Assembly (NCBI GenBank): GCA_945897785.1
Contig: CAMDGD010000013.1
Coordinates: forward strand, 1 to 40,121
Length of the DNA stretch: 40,121 bases
Reading direction: 5' to 3'
Source of the DNA: Paludibacter jiangxiensis
GTDB lineage: Bacteria > Bacteroidota > Bacteroidia > Bacteroidales > Paludibacteraceae
Below the pieces are notes generated by a model. That model was not told the origin of the DNA. It saw only the letters and a list, made by a program, of their open reading frames with translations, and ran no database searches. Positions within the stretch are counted from its first letter, which is position 1. Every line of letters starts with the position of its first letter. Below, in pieces: positions 1-9,401 of this stretch. The position numbers and the translations under genes are program-made.

Positions 1-8
1 ATTAGTAA

Positions 9-67
9 CCGCGGGTGTTAACCCGTGGCATGGATAACGAAAGAACCTCCAGCCCCGAAGTGGGCTG
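9..67. repeat. REP-like double hairpin
   Basis: Two short palindromes lie close together. The first is an 8-bp stem at 9-16/21-28 (one G-U pair, loop GTTA). The second is a 6-bp stem CAGCCC/GGGCTG at 50-55/62-67. This stretch is clearly richer in GC than the AT-rich DNA around it. GC-rich paired hairpins between genes resemble the dispersed REP-type elements found in many Bacteroidota genomes. That assignment is inference, because only one copy is in the window and the left side is cut by the window edge. It could also be the terminator or 3' end of a gene lying to the left. Confidence 0.4.
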
Positions 68-202
68 AACTATATATGCTAAAATTAACCACATTGTGGC
101 TGTCTTTATTAGAACTAAAGGGAGAAAGGACTAGAATTGCATTTTCTCATTACTATAATGAAGATAATTAGATGCATACTGTACGAAAAACTAAAATTTA
201 CT

Positions 203-210
203 TATCTTTG
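203..210 (+). promoter_or_regulatory. Bacteroidota -7 box (TATCTTTG)
   Basis: TATCTTTG matches the TAnnTTTG -7 consensus of Bacteroidota sigma-ABfr promoters exactly. It lies about 60 bp before the ATG at 272. The upstream -33 element is weak (no clear TTTG about 20 bp before it). Confidence 0.5.
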
Positions 211-271
211 CCTTTCTTATTTTTTGTGAGCAAAAAACCTTAAAAAAATAATATAAAATTTGTCTTTTGTT

Positions 272-1162
272 ATGAAGAAACTCGTATTGCTATCGGTCTT
301 GTTGTTTATAACAGTAATAAATGCCGCCTTTGCCGCCGACATCTATTATTATCAAACAAAATTTACGCAACAAGTAGATTCGTTTAAGGCAGGCTTAAAA
401 TCTGAAGCTGCTTTCGAAAAAGTTCTCCTTTCGTTAGATTCATTACAACGAGGATTGGTTAAAGATGCAACTATCATTAAAAAAGAACCCTTGTTGTCCG
501 AAATTCAAGCTGTATTTACCTTTATTGGAGAAATCTCTCCCGGTGTAAAAAGCTATATGCTCGATAATGATCAAAAAGCTAAAGCAATGAAGTTGTTGGG
601 CGTTACCGAACAGGAATTTCCTGACTCTACCAGTTGTTTGCCTATTACTAGAATTGAGCTGTGGAATACCTATAACTGTTATATGGTTACCAATAACTCT
701 GATAGCATGATGGTAAAATACAAGTACAGCTTTTTAGTGCAGCGGAAATATTCTTCGTACACCGGTTATGTTTCGGCAGGGGTTTCGCCTAGGTGTTCTC
801 GAAGCATATTCGATTCATTTAATAAGATGGAAATTGTATTTGATCAAGAAAAATGTGAACAGGAGCTTGGAGTAGTGCGTTATATTCAGCCGGAAATAAT
901 ACAACCAAAGGTAGAAGAGTATGCAGAGCCAGATTATTTTTCGCCACAGCAAAAGAAAGCCTTGAAAGTTAAATTAAAAGAAAAGCTTAAAAAAGAAAAG
1001 GAAAAAGCCAAGAAAAAAGCCGTAAAGGAAAAAAAGAAAAAGAAAAAGGAACTGGTTAAGCTTCGTAAAGCTAAGAAAAAAGAGGCGATGAAAGCCCGTG
1101 AAGCTAAGAAAAAAGAGGCAGAGGCGAAAAAGAAAGCTGCTTTAAAAGCGAAAAAGAAATAA
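272..1162 (+). CDS. Secreted protein with lysine-rich C-terminal tail, function unknown
   Basis: I do not recognise the family. The protein has 296 residues from the ATG at 272. A TTG 12 bp upstream would also keep the frame open, but the ATG directly precedes a textbook signal peptide (MKKLVLLSVLLF..., Ala-rich cleavage region near residue 21), so the ATG is preferred. The mature part begins with a globular region of about 200 residues with four Cys (SCLP, NCYM, RCSR, KCEQ). The last 70 or so residues are about half Lys with Ala, Glu and Arg, which predicts a highly basic helix. DNA coding for this tail contains a 19-nt direct repeat with an 11-codon period (1068-1086 and 1101-1119), so the tail has probably grown by duplication. 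The gene stands alone and is followed by a strong terminator. The product is probably periplasmic or exported; a role in binding acidic polymers such as polysaccharide or nucleic acid is speculation. Confidence 0.75.
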   Translation: MKKLVLLSVLLFITVINAAFAADIYYYQTKFTQQVDSFKAGLKSEAAFEKVLLSLDSLQRGLVKDATIIKKEPLLSEIQAVFTFIGEISPGVKSYMLDNDQKAKAMKLLGVTEQEFPDSTSCLPITRIELWNTYNCYMVTNNSDSMMVKYKYSFLVQRKYSSYTGYVSAGVSPRCSRSIFDSFNKMEIVFDQEKCEQELGVVRYIQPEIIQPKVEEYAEPDYFSPQQKKALKVKLKEKLKKEKEKAKKKAVKEKKKKKKELVKLRKAKKKEAMKAREAKKKEAEAKKKAALKAKKK

Positions 1163-1267
1163 TAATAAGATTTAAACCTTGTTTGTCTGTTAATTAGATT
1201 TGTAACATTGGTAAAATCACTACATTTCTTAAAATAAATTCAAAACAATGTCTCGTCCTGAAATAAT

Positions 1268-1297
1268 AAAGCCTCTCGATTATTCGAGAGGCTTTTT
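1268..1297. terminator. Bidirectional intrinsic terminator, 12-bp stem
   Basis: A perfect 12-bp stem (1268-1279/1284-1295) with loop TTAT runs into a T tract. It lies between the convergent genes ending at 1162 and 1456. The complementary strand gives an A/T-rich exit too, so it can serve both. The rest of the 1163-1455 gap holds only a small 6-bp hairpin at 1340-1355. Confidence 0.85.
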
Positions 1298-1455
1298 AAT
1301 GTAAGTGTGTTTTTTAGATAGCGTGTTCTTTGTTTGAGAAGAGTGTATTCACTCTATGAAAAAAAACGGGCAAAATATTTTGACTTATCAACGCGAGTTA
1401 AGGGCGTAAAAAGCTCATTTCCAATGCTTCATTTTTTTTCCTTATATATTGTTTA

Positions 1456-2976
1456 CTAGAACGGCATTGTCTCGTCAGTATTTGTAGTCGGGACAGTAAA
1501 AGTTGATTCTGCTTTTTGTTGTTTTTGCGTAGCTTGGTTGATGGACGAGTCAACTTCGGTGTAGTAGGTTTCTGCCTTGAGGTTCTCAAAACGAGCATAC
1601 GAAGCCTTGAAACGAAGCGAAATGTCTGCTACAGCTCCATTACGGTGTTTGGCTATAAGTATCTCGCCTATGCCTATTAAAGAATTGCCATTGGCATCTT
1701 CCGTAATTTTGTAGTATTCCGGCCGGTGAATAAAACATACCATATCGGCATCTTGCTCAATGGCTCCCGATTCACGCAAATCGGCCAACTGAGGTCTTTT
1801 TCCTTCGTTTCCGGAGCGATTTTCTACCCCACGGTTAAGCTGTGATAAGGCTATTATTGGAATATCTAGTTCTTTTGCCAGTGCTTTTAACGAGCGCGAA
1901 ATAGCACTTACTTCTTGCTCGCGGCTACCAAACTTGCTTCCACCACCATTCATAAGTTGTAAGTAGTCAATAATTATAATATTAATATGATGTTCGCTTT
2001 TTAATCGCCTTGCCTTACTGCGCAGTTCTGCAATAGAGAGGCTAGGGGTGTCGTCAATATAAATGGGGGCATTGTCAAGTTTTTTTAAGTTTTGTGTTAG
2101 CCTATCCCATTCATCTTCTTCCAGCTTTCCTGTACGAATTTTATCTCCTTCTATTTCGCATACATTCATAAGTAAGCGGTTTACCAATTGAATATTCGAC
2201 ATCTCTAACGAAAAAACGGCCACATTTTTCTGGTAATCAATAGCCATATTTTTTGCCATAGACAATACAAAGGCCGTTTTACCCATTGCCGGACGCGCAG
2301 CTATGATAATTAAATCGGAAGCTTGCCATCCAAAGGTTACATTGTCCAAATCAGTAAATCCCGAAGGCACTCCACTATGTCCTCCTTCGCGTGTTCTGGC
2401 AATCTGAATTCGTTTAATTGCTTCGTCAACAATAGGATTTATTTGCTGCACATCGCTTTTAATGTGTCGTTGCGAAACCTCAAAAATGCCTTGTTCTGCT
2501 TGTTGAATTAATTCGTCTATATCCGTTTCTTCATCAAAGGCGTTGGTTTGTATTTCGGAGGAGATTCGAATAAGCTCTCTAGCCAGAGCTTTTTGTGCTA
2601 TGATGCGAGCGTGGTATTCTAAATGCGCTGCCGAAGCAACTTTTGCTGTTAAACTAGTAATATAATAAGCCCCGCCAATTTCTTCTAAATGGCCGTTTTT
2701 TCGTAATTGTTCCGTAACGGTGTGCATGTCAACAGGATTACCTGCATTTTCAAGATCAGCAATAGCCTTAAAAATTTTGCTGTGGTCAGGTTTATAAAAA
2801 CTGTCTTCATTTATTAAATCTGATACAACAGAAAAAGTGTCTTTTTCTAGCATCAAGGCCCCGAGCACCGATTCTTCAATTTCAGGAGCCTGCGGTGGTA
2901 ACTTGCCGTAAGCAGTACTTAGGTCAATTTCTTTTTTGTTTTTTCTTGGATAATTTTTCTGACTTTTAGTTTCCAT
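1456..2976 (-). CDS. dnaB: Replicative DNA helicase DnaB
   Basis: This is the hexameric 5'-3' helicase that unwinds DNA ahead of the replisome and recruits primase. The 506-residue length is slightly above the family norm (about 470) because of a basic N-terminal extension of about 27 residues. The N-terminal domain covers roughly residues 28-170 and starts in the PPQAPEIEESVLGALM region typical of DnaB. The RecA-like C-terminal domain begins at about 200. It has Walker A ARPAMGKT (227-234), Walker B IIIIDYLQL (333-341), the SQLNR motif (378-382) and the arginine-finger region with the RESGAIEQDAD stretch (401-411). No intein is present. The start ATG lies 20-30 bp after a -7 box on the same strand. 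The gene is transcribed alone and divergently from ispE. Identification is secure. Confidence 0.98.
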   Translation of the reverse strand: METKSQKNYPRKNKKEIDLSTAYGKLPPQAPEIEESVLGALMLEKDTFSVVSDLINEDSFYKPDHSKIFKAIADLENAGNPVDMHTVTEQLRKNGHLEEIGGAYYITSLTAKVASAAHLEYHARIIAQKALARELIRISSEIQTNAFDEETDIDELIQQAEQGIFEVSQRHIKSDVQQINPIVDEAIKRIQIARTREGGHSGVPSGFTDLDNVTFGWQASDLIIIAARPAMGKTAFVLSMAKNMAIDYQKNVAVFSLEMSNIQLVNRLLMNVCEIEGDKIRTGKLEEDEWDRLTQNLKKLDNAPIYIDDTPSLSIAELRSKARRLKSEHHINIIIIDYLQLMNGGGSKFGSREQEVSAISRSLKALAKELDIPIIALSQLNRGVENRSGNEGKRPQLADLRESGAIEQDADMVCFIHRPEYYKITEDANGNSLIGIGEILIAKHRNGAVADISLRFKASYARFENLKAETYYTEVDSSINQATQKQQKAESTFTVPTTNTDETMPF

Positions 2977-2998
2977 GCTTTGTTTTTTTTTTACTATT

Positions 2999-3006
2999 CA
3001 AAAGTA
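2999..3006 (-). promoter_or_regulatory. -7 box for dnaB (TACTTTTG)
   Basis: Read on the minus strand, 3006-2999 is TACTTTTG, an exact TAnnTTTG match. A TTG about 22 bp upstream could be the -33 element. Spacing to the dnaB ATG (about 22 bp) gives a short leader. Confidence 0.55.
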
Positions 3007-3110
3007 CCTAACAAAGCACAGATGCATGCAAGATTTCACTGAGGGTTTATTAGCATCTTTTCAACACTTACTGTTCATAACTTTTAGTCAAAAAAACGAC
3101 CATTAAATGC

Positions 3111-3118
3111 TATCTTTG
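3111..3118 (+). promoter_or_regulatory. -7 box for ispE (TATCTTTG)
   Basis: An exact TAnnTTTG match lies 53 bp before the ispE ATG. A partial -33 element (TTTA) lies about 20 bp upstream. It is divergent from the dnaB promoter. Confidence 0.5.
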
Positions 3119-3171
3119 GTAGGTTAAATGAGAATAATTTTTCGTGTATTACCTCTTAAGCAAAACCTAAA

Positions 3172-3996
3172 ATGATTTCTTTTCCTAATGCAAAAATTAA
3201 TCTGGGATTGCATATTGTTGCAAAGCGTCCGGATGGTTTCCATAACATCGAAACTGTTTTCTATCCCATAGCGCTTGCAGATGCCTTAGAATTTGTTGAG
3301 ACAGAACAGGGCAAGGCAACTAGTCTTGTTTTATCGGGAATACCAGTGGATGGCGTAATTGAAGATAATATAGTGTTAAAAGCATATCAATTACTTGCCG
3401 CTGATTATGATTTGCCACCGTTATCAATCTATTTACAGAAAAACATTCCCTTGGGTGCCGGATTAGGAGGGGGGTCAGCTGATGCTGCAAGCATGCTATT
3501 AATGCTGAATCAAGAGTATGATTTGCACTTATCTCAAACTAAATTGGAACAATATGCAGCAAGGATAGGAGCTGACTGTCCGTTTTTTATACAGAATAGA
3601 CCGGTATATGCTACCCAAAAGGGAGAGATTATGAGTCCTGTTTCACTTGATTTAAGTCAGTATTACTTGGTAGTAGTAAAACCACCGGTGCATGTAAATA
3701 CAGCAATGGCATATGCAGCATGCACGCCAAAATTTCCCAACCATTCATTAACAGAGCTCATTAAGCAACCCGTAGCTACATGGAAAAATGTTTTGCGTAA
3801 TGATTTTGAAGTACCCATTTTTGCACAATACCCCATAATTAAGCAAATCAAAAATCAGTTATATGATTTAGGCGCTGTGTATGCAGCTATGAGTGGCTCT
3901 GGAGCTGCTGTTTTTGGACTTTTTTCAACACAAATAGCACTGGATAAACACTTCGCCTCATATTATTCTTGGCAGGGTAAAGTAGAAAGAATATAG
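3172..3996 (+). CDS. ispE: 4-diphosphocytidyl-2-C-methyl-D-erythritol kinase
   Basis: This GHMP-family kinase phosphorylates CDP-methylerythritol at the 2-hydroxyl, the fourth step of the non-mevalonate (MEP) route to IPP and DMAPP. It has 274 residues, close to the family norm of 270-290. Visible signatures are the N-terminal AKINLGL with the substrate Lys at 8, the GHMP ATP-binding loop PLGAGLGGGSADA (93-105), the catalytic GADCPFF Asp at 135, and the C-terminal MSGSGAAVFG motif. The start at 3172 is directly before the conserved FPNAKIN block, so no extension is needed. It is monocistronic, with a 227-bp AT-rich gap before gyrA. Its presence implies that the organism makes isoprenoids through the MEP pathway. 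Confidence 0.97.
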   Translation: MISFPNAKINLGLHIVAKRPDGFHNIETVFYPIALADALEFVETEQGKATSLVLSGIPVDGVIEDNIVLKAYQLLAADYDLPPLSIYLQKNIPLGAGLGGGSADAASMLLMLNQEYDLHLSQTKLEQYAARIGADCPFFIQNRPVYATQKGEIMSPVSLDLSQYYLVVVKPPVHVNTAMAYAACTPKFPNHSLTELIKQPVATWKNVLRNDFEVPIFAQYPIIKQIKNQLYDLGAVYAAMSGSGAAVFGLFSTQIALDKHFASYYSWQGKVERI

Positions 3997-4223
3997 TTAT
4001 TTGATATATAGCTAGTTATAATCATTATTTGGAATGGAAAATAAATGTGTTTTTGTTGATAATATTTAGAGAAATGCCATTATTTTACGAATTTTTAATG
4101 CTACTTTAGCATGGTTTTTTGAGGGCTAGATTCGTTTACTTATCTACTAAAGTAAGGTCTTTACCCTCTTGTTTTTTTTTTTATTAATTTCTTTGTATAA
4201 ATAACTATTTAGTATTATATATA

Positions 4224-6797
4224 ATGATTGAACAAGACAGAATAATTAAAATTAACATTGAAGAGGAAATGAAATCAGCTTACATCGATTATTCGATGTC
4301 GGTTATTGTTTCCAGAGCATTGCCTGATGTGCGAGATGGGTTTAAACCGGTGCATCGTAGGGTGTTGTTTGGTATGAATGAACTTGGTTTAGCTTCGAAT
4401 AAAGGATATAAAAAGTCGGCCAGGATTGTAGGAGAGGTGTTAGGAAAGTATCACCCACACGGAGATTCATCGGTGTATTATGCAATGGTGCGTATGGCGC
4501 AAGTATGGTCTTTGCGCTATCCATTGGTTGATGGTCAAGGAAACTTTGGTTCTGTTGATGGTGACAGTCCCGCAGCTATGAGGTATACCGAAGCCCGACT
4601 GAAAAAAATTGCCGAAGAGATGTTAATGGATATCGATAAAGATACGGTTGATTTTCAAAACAATTTTGATGATACCTTGCAAGAACCAACGGTGTTACCT
4701 TCCCGTATTCCGAATTTATTAGTTAATGGAGGTTCCGGTATTGCTGTGGGTATGGCAACCAATATGGCTCCGCACAATTTATCGGAAGTAGTAGAAGCTA
4801 TCTGTGCATATATTGATAATAATGCCATCGAAATGGAAGAATTACTCCAGTATGTAAAAGCCCCTGATTTTCCTACCGGTGGAATAATATATGGTTATGC
4901 CGGAGTAAAAGAGGCGCTTGAAACGGGTAGGGGGCGTGTTGTAATTCGTTCTAAGGTTGATATTGAAACAGATAAAAACGGACGCGAAAAAATTATTGTA
5001 TGCGAATTGCCTTATTTGGTTAATAAAGCCGATTTGATTAAGGCAATTGCTGATATGGTTGAAGATAAAAAAATTGAGGGTATATCAAACATTAACGATG
5101 AGTCGGATCGTGACGGTATGCGTATCGTTATCGATATTAGAAAAGATGCAAACTCAAATGTTGTTTTAAACAAACTATATAAATACAGCGCTTTGCAGTC
5201 CTCTTTTAGTGTTAATAATATTGCATTGGTAAAAGGACGCCCTAAAATGCTGAATTTAAAGGATATGATTCGTTATTTTGTGGAGCATAGACACGATGTA
5301 GTGGTGCGCCGTACAAAATATGAATTGGCCGAGGCTAAAAAAAGAGCACATTTGTTGGAAGGCTTTATGATTATATTAGATAATCTAGATGAAGCTATTA
5401 AAATTATTCGTGATTCGAAAACGCCTGATGAAGCACGCGAACGGTTAAGCGATCGTTTTGGCTTGTCAGAGATTCAATCGCGTGCGGTAGTTGAAATGCG
5501 CTTGCGTCAACTTACCGGTATGGAGCAAGATAAATTACGCGCTGAATATGAGGAAATTATGCGTCAAATTGCTCATTTAAATGAAATTTTGGAAAATGTT
5601 GATTTGCGTATGGGCATTATCAAAGACGAACTACAAGAAGTAAAAGCTAAATTCGGTGATGCTCGTCGTACAGAGATTTTGTATGCTTCGGAAGAGTTTA
5701 ATCCGGAAGATTTTTATGCTGATGAAGAGATGATTATTACTATTTCGCATTTTGGATATATAAAACGCACTGCACTAAGTGAGTTTAGATCCCAAAATAG
5801 AGGAGGAGTAGGCGCTAAAGGTAGTGATTCGCGCGATGAGGACTTTATCGAGTATATCTATCCTGCATCTATGCATAATTATATTTTGTTCTTTACCCAA
5901 AAAGGCCGTTGTTACTGGTTAAAAGTATACGAAATTCCAGAAGGAACAAAAGGAAGCAAAGGTAGAGCCATTCAAAACATGCTTAATATTGAACCGGATG
6001 ATAGAGTAAATGCTTTTATTCGGGTAAAACAATTGCAAGATCCCGAATATAACGAATCGCATTACCTGTTGTTTGCAACTAAACAAGGTGTAATCAAAAA
6101 AACTCAGTTATCAGCATATGCGCGTCCACGGGTAAATGGAGTAAATGCAATTACTATTCGCGAAGATGACCAAGTAATTCAAGTACGGATGACTGATGGA
6201 AATAGCGAAGTGCTTATGGCTAACCGAAACGGAAGGGCCATTCGCTTCAACGAATCTAAGGTTCGCGAAATGGGTAGAACTGCTACAGGGGTTCGTGGTA
6301 TGATGCTGGATGTTAACGATAAACAGGATGAATGTATCGGTATGATTACTCTAAGCGATTTGGCTTCAGAAACTATTATGGTAGTTTCTGAGTTGGGTTA
6401 CGGCAAACGATCAGATATTGATGATTATCGTGTAACCAATCGTGGAGGTAAGGGAGTTAAAACCATTAATATAACTCCAAAAACCGGCAAGCTGGTTGCT
6501 ATTAAAAATGTGTCTGATGATAATGATTTGATGATCATTAATAAATCTGGTATAGCCATTCGTATGAAAGTAGCCGACTTTAGAATTATGGGTAGAGCCA
6601 CCCAAGGGGTTCGGTTAATTAACCTTGAAAAACGAAACGATGAGATAGCTTCTGTTTGTAAAGTAACTTCTGAAATTGAAATAGAAGAGGAGCCAATTAT
6701 TGAAAATGATGGTGTTATAATTGAAAATGAAGTAATTAATAATATTGATAATGGTACAGTTTTGGATAATGCCGAAGATAGTACTGATAATGAATAA
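4224..6797 (+). CDS. gyrA: DNA gyrase subunit A
   Basis: This is the breakage-reunion subunit of the A2B2 gyrase that introduces negative supercoils. It has 857 residues. The catalytic Tyr is Y121 in [10 protein letters not shown]. The quinolone-determining region reads [17 protein letters not shown] (77-93): Ser82 corresponds to E. coli Ser83, and Tyr86 occupies the position of E. coli Asp87. A long coiled-coil and gate domain is followed by a six-bladed C-terminal DNA-wrapping pinwheel. The GyrA-box-like segments are NRGGVGAKG (first blade) and NRGGKGVKT (later). The tail after about residue 810 is acidic, rich in Glu, Asp and Asn, which is common in this subunit. A TPR gene follows 27 bp later. 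GyrA is preferred over ParC because of the wrapping domain with a GyrA-box-like motif and the length. Confidence 0.96.
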   Translation: MIEQDRIIKINIEEEMKSAYIDYSMSVIVSRALPDVRDGFKPVHRRVLFGMNELGLASNKGYKKSARIVGEVLGKYHPHGDSSVYYAMVRMAQVWSLRYPLVDGQGNFGSVDGDSPAAMRYTEARLKKIAEEMLMDIDKDTVDFQNNFDDTLQEPTVLPSRIPNLLVNGGSGIAVGMATNMAPHNLSEVVEAICAYIDNNAIEMEELLQYVKAPDFPTGGIIYGYAGVKEALETGRGRVVIRSKVDIETDKNGREKIIVCELPYLVNKADLIKAIADMVEDKKIEGISNINDESDRDGMRIVIDIRKDANSNVVLNKLYKYSALQSSFSVNNIALVKGRPKMLNLKDMIRYFVEHRHDVVVRRTKYELAEAKKRAHLLEGFMIILDNLDEAIKIIRDSKTPDEARERLSDRFGLSEIQSRAVVEMRLRQLTGMEQDKLRAEYEEIMRQIAHLNEILENVDLRMGIIKDELQEVKAKFGDARRTEILYASEEFNPEDFYADEEMIITISHFGYIKRTALSEFRSQNRGGVGAKGSDSRDEDFIEYIYPASMHNYILFFTQKGRCYWLKVYEIPEGTKGSKGRAIQNMLNIEPDDRVNAFIRVKQLQDPEYNESHYLLFATKQGVIKKTQLSAYARPRVNGVNAITIREDDQVIQVRMTDGNSEVLMANRNGRAIRFNESKVREMGRTATGVRGMMLDVNDKQDECIGMITLSDLASETIMVVSELGYGKRSDIDDYRVTNRGGKGVKTINITPKTGKLVAIKNVSDDNDLMIINKSGIAIRMKVADFRIMGRATQGVRLINLEKRNDEIASVCKVTSEIEIEEEPIIENDGVIIENEVINNIDNGTVLDNAEDSTDNE

Positions 6798-6824
6798 AAA
6801 GTAGTAACATTAATAAATGAAAAA

Positions 6825-7985
6825 ATGAAAAAAATTATTTTATTGGTGGCTTTATTAGTTCCATTTCTTCTTTTGGCACAAGAAGAAAATGTGAAAAAAG
6901 CGTATAAACTGGTTAAAAAAGTATCGCCTGATTTTGCTGAAGCAGAATCTTTAGTAAATGAAGCCGTGAAAAGTGAAGGAAGTAAGCAGCAGTCAAATAC
7001 CTGGTTTACCAAAGGGTTTATCGAGTACAGAAAGTATGAGGTAGAAGACGATAAACGGTTTGAAGTTCCACCTGGAAAGCCGGATGTTGATATTCAGAGC
7101 GAAGCTTCATACAAAGCTTATAGCTCTTGGATTATAGCAGATTCCTTAGATTTGCTAGAAAGTGTTAACGACCCGAAACGTAAAGGAAAAATGGAATACC
7201 GTAAAGATATTGTTTCAAATCTAAACAAGATGCCCTTGTATATTAATAACTACGGAAATATTCTATTTAAAAAAAATGATTTTGCAGGAGCAAAGCAAGT
7301 ATTCGAAAAATTTGCACTAATGCCAACCTTGGACATGTTTAATGGATCAGATATAATTAAAGCATCGGATACCATTTTTATGGATGCATACCAAAATATT
7401 CAGGTTTGTTTACGTCAATTGTATGTTCAACAAAAAAATGCCAATGATACAACAGCATTTGTAGCTTCTTTAAATGAGGGCACAGAGCGCTTTCCAGATA
7501 ACACCTTCTTCTTAACTGAGAAAATCCAATATTATATCAATATGAAATTGGAGAAGGAAGCTATAGATAATATCAATAAAGCCATTGCTTTAGATCCTGA
7601 AAATCATATATTTTATTTTATCAGAGGTCTTATTAATTCTTTTAAAGTAGATATGAAAGCAGAAGCGGAAAAAGATTTCTTAAAAGCTATTGAACTAAAA
7701 CCTGATTATGCTGAGGCTATATTTGCCTATGGAAATTTGATTTATGATAAAGCTGATGCTGCGTATAATAGAGCTACCATTGATATTCGTAATCCAAAAC
7801 AAGCAGCTGTAGAAATGCAATATGCAAAAGATACTTACAATCAAGCTATTCCATACTTCGAAAAGGCACGAGCTTTAAATATAACTAGAGTGAAGGATGA
7901 TTTATTGCTTAAACTTCAATCTGCTTATTATAAGTTAGGAAATACCGAAAAAGTTAAAGAGATTAGAGCTGAAAGAGGATTATAA
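6825..7985 (+). CDS. Secreted TPR-repeat protein
   Basis: The protein has 386 residues and an N-terminal signal peptide (MKKIILLVALLVPFLLLAQ, cleavage near 18-19). The rest is helical. Clear tetratricopeptide repeats run from about residue 215 to 310 (AIDNINKAIALDPENHIFYF, then DFLKAIELKPDYAEAIFAYG), with less regular helical pairs before and after. It is probably periplasmic or outer-membrane associated and acts as a protein-interaction scaffold; no catalytic motif is visible. It starts 27 bp after gyrA and shares its strand, so it is likely co-transcribed, although no functional link to gyrase is evident. An ATG 8 bp upstream is in another frame and stops at once, so the start at 6825 is chosen. 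Confidence 0.88.
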   Translation: MKKIILLVALLVPFLLLAQEENVKKAYKLVKKVSPDFAEAESLVNEAVKSEGSKQQSNTWFTKGFIEYRKYEVEDDKRFEVPPGKPDVDIQSEASYKAYSSWIIADSLDLLESVNDPKRKGKMEYRKDIVSNLNKMPLYINNYGNILFKKNDFAGAKQVFEKFALMPTLDMFNGSDIIKASDTIFMDAYQNIQVCLRQLYVQQKNANDTTAFVASLNEGTERFPDNTFFLTEKIQYYINMKLEKEAIDNINKAIALDPENHIFYFIRGLINSFKVDMKAEAEKDFLKAIELKPDYAEAIFAYGNLIYDKADAAYNRATIDIRNPKQAAVEMQYAKDTYNQAIPYFEKARALNITRVKDDLLLKLQSAYYKLGNTEKVKEIRAERGL

Positions 7986-7994
7986 GGCAACTAA

Positions 7995-8029
7995 TTAATA
8001 AACCCCAAGAAAAACTTGGGGTTTATTAA
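7995..8029. terminator. Bidirectional terminator, 15-bp perfect stem
   Basis: Arms 7995-8009 and 8015-8029 pair perfectly around an AAAAA loop. The core is CCCCAAG/CTTGGGG, flanked by A/T pairs that act as U tracts in both directions. It lies between the convergent TPR and USP genes. Confidence 0.85.
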
Positions 8030-8080
8030 AAGAAATACTACTTAACATAATATTAATTATAGGAAAAGCAATAATGCTTT

Positions 8081-9178
8081 TTATACATTATAAATTAGCA
8101 TCGGTGTTTTAGCATGGAAAATCATTTTACGGGTTACACTAGGATTAAATAAACGGGAAATCACATTTCGCTTCCGCTTATTTACACTTACTAAGTCAAT
8201 GTTATTCTCGTTAATAAATTTATCCAAACTTCTAATAATATCATTCCCTTTTATTAAACAGATTTCTGTTTCAATGCTTGGATATTGCTTGGTAAAGTAT
8301 TCTTTTATTCCAACCAACTTAATCTCATTCCACTTATTGTGGTCGCTGTCGATGTGAATAAAAAATATTTTAAAAGTAAATTTTTCCATCAATGCCATCA
8401 TCCGCTCAAAAGCGATTAAATCGTTTCCGTTAAAGTTGGTTACAAAAGCAATGTTTTTAATGCCTTCAAAACCAGTTAACTTAATGTCTTCTGGAATAGC
8501 AAATACAGGTGCCGTACTTCGTTCGATAACTTCTGCTGTAACACTACCAATCAAATCTTGTTCTTTGCGCGATTCACATCTGGTTCCCATAATAATTAAC
8601 GAAGGATTGTATTCGCGGCAGTATTTGAATATTTCTTCTTCAGGAATACCTTCTTTTATTATAGTTTTATAAACAATATTTGGTAATTCGCCTCCAGAAA
8701 TTTTTCGTTTTAGTATATTTTTCAAATTATCTAAATCGGATTTTAATTTCTTCTCTATACGAATTGTCTCATCGTCGTTTGTGCTGTCTAGTATTGCAAT
8801 ATTACCAAATGCCGGCGTGTAATATGTATGGAAAATTGTCACCTCTGCTTTAATGGAATAAGCCATTTTAAATGCAAAAAATAAGGCATGCATGGAATAA
8901 TCCGAGAAATCTATCGGAATAAGGACTTTTTGTTTGTTATCTATCTTTTTTTCGTTGGATATATCTTCGTCAGCCTTAATTGTTTTAACAATAATGGACA
9001 GTGCTTTGGTTAAATCTCGTTCGTTAATGCGAACACGAACTCCTGCCGAAAAAGTGCTTGGCTCATCCAAATTTACATTGTGGATAAAAGTCTCAATTCC
9101 TTCACTCTCAAGAAGTTTTTTAAGCATCTGAGCTTTTTCGTAGGTGTGAATGGCAACCGTTACTAATTTTTCTTCCAT
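8081..9178 (-). CDS. DUF2007-universal stress protein fusion
   Basis: A 365-residue cytoplasmic protein with three parts. Residues 1-68 resemble the DUF2007 signal-transducing fold (VTVAIHTYEKAQMLKKLLES..., VRVRINERDLTKAL). Residues 84-220 form a universal-stress-protein domain: VLIPIDFSDYS at the first strand, then LIIMGTR (about 194-200) and GSVTAEVIERSTAPVF (211-226), which is the nucleotide-binding G-x2-G-x9-G(S/T) region, partly preserved. Residues 231-365 form a second, degenerate USP domain lacking a clear glycine motif. Tandem USP proteins usually bind nucleotides and help survival under stress or growth arrest. The fusion with DUF2007 is the unusual part. The gene is alone on its strand; a near-consensus -7 box (TATATTTA at 9204-9197, minus strand) lies just before the start. 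Confidence 0.85.
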   Translation of the reverse strand: MEEKLVTVAIHTYEKAQMLKKLLESEGIETFIHNVNLDEPSTFSAGVRVRINERDLTKALSIIVKTIKADEDISNEKKIDNKQKVLIPIDFSDYSMHALFFAFKMAYSIKAEVTIFHTYYTPAFGNIAILDSTNDDETIRIEKKLKSDLDNLKNILKRKISGGELPNIVYKTIIKEGIPEEEIFKYCREYNPSLIIMGTRCESRKEQDLIGSVTAEVIERSTAPVFAIPEDIKLTGFEGIKNIAFVTNFNGNDLIAFERMMALMEKFTFKIFFIHIDSDHNKWNEIKLVGIKEYFTKQYPSIETEICLIKGNDIIRSLDKFINENNIDLVSVNKRKRNVISRLFNPSVTRKMIFHAKTPMLIYNV

Positions 9179-9336
9179 GGTAAACTATTTTTTTTGTAAA
9201 TATAGTGCTTTATTTTTTTAGTCAATAAATATTCCTCTTGTTTTAAAAAAAAATATTTACTTAACTATCCTATTGTATATACCCTTTTATTAGGTTTTTA
9301 TTCTTTTTATTTATACGCATATTCCGTAGTTTTTAT

Positions 9337-9344
9337 TAATTTTG
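9337..9344 (+). promoter_or_regulatory. -7 box for valS (TAATTTTG)
   Basis: An exact TAnnTTTG match lies 57 bp before the valS ATG. No convincing -33 element or T-box-like leader is visible in the 223-bp gap. Confidence 0.45.
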
Positions 9345-9401
9345 TTTCTTTTTTACCGTATTCTTTTTTAAACATAATTTTAATAATGTATTTGTCTATT
9401 T

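Noticed and set aside
1248-1304. An 18-codon open frame (MSRPEIIK...) that runs through the terminator
   Set aside because: It overlaps the stem of the terminator and has no downstream gene to control. Its length is expected by chance.
6425-7012. A 195-codon minus-strand frame opposite the gyrA/TPR junction
   Set aside because: It is antisense to two well-supported genes and is low-complexity (Ser, Phe, Ile), as expected from the reverse of AT-rich coding DNA.
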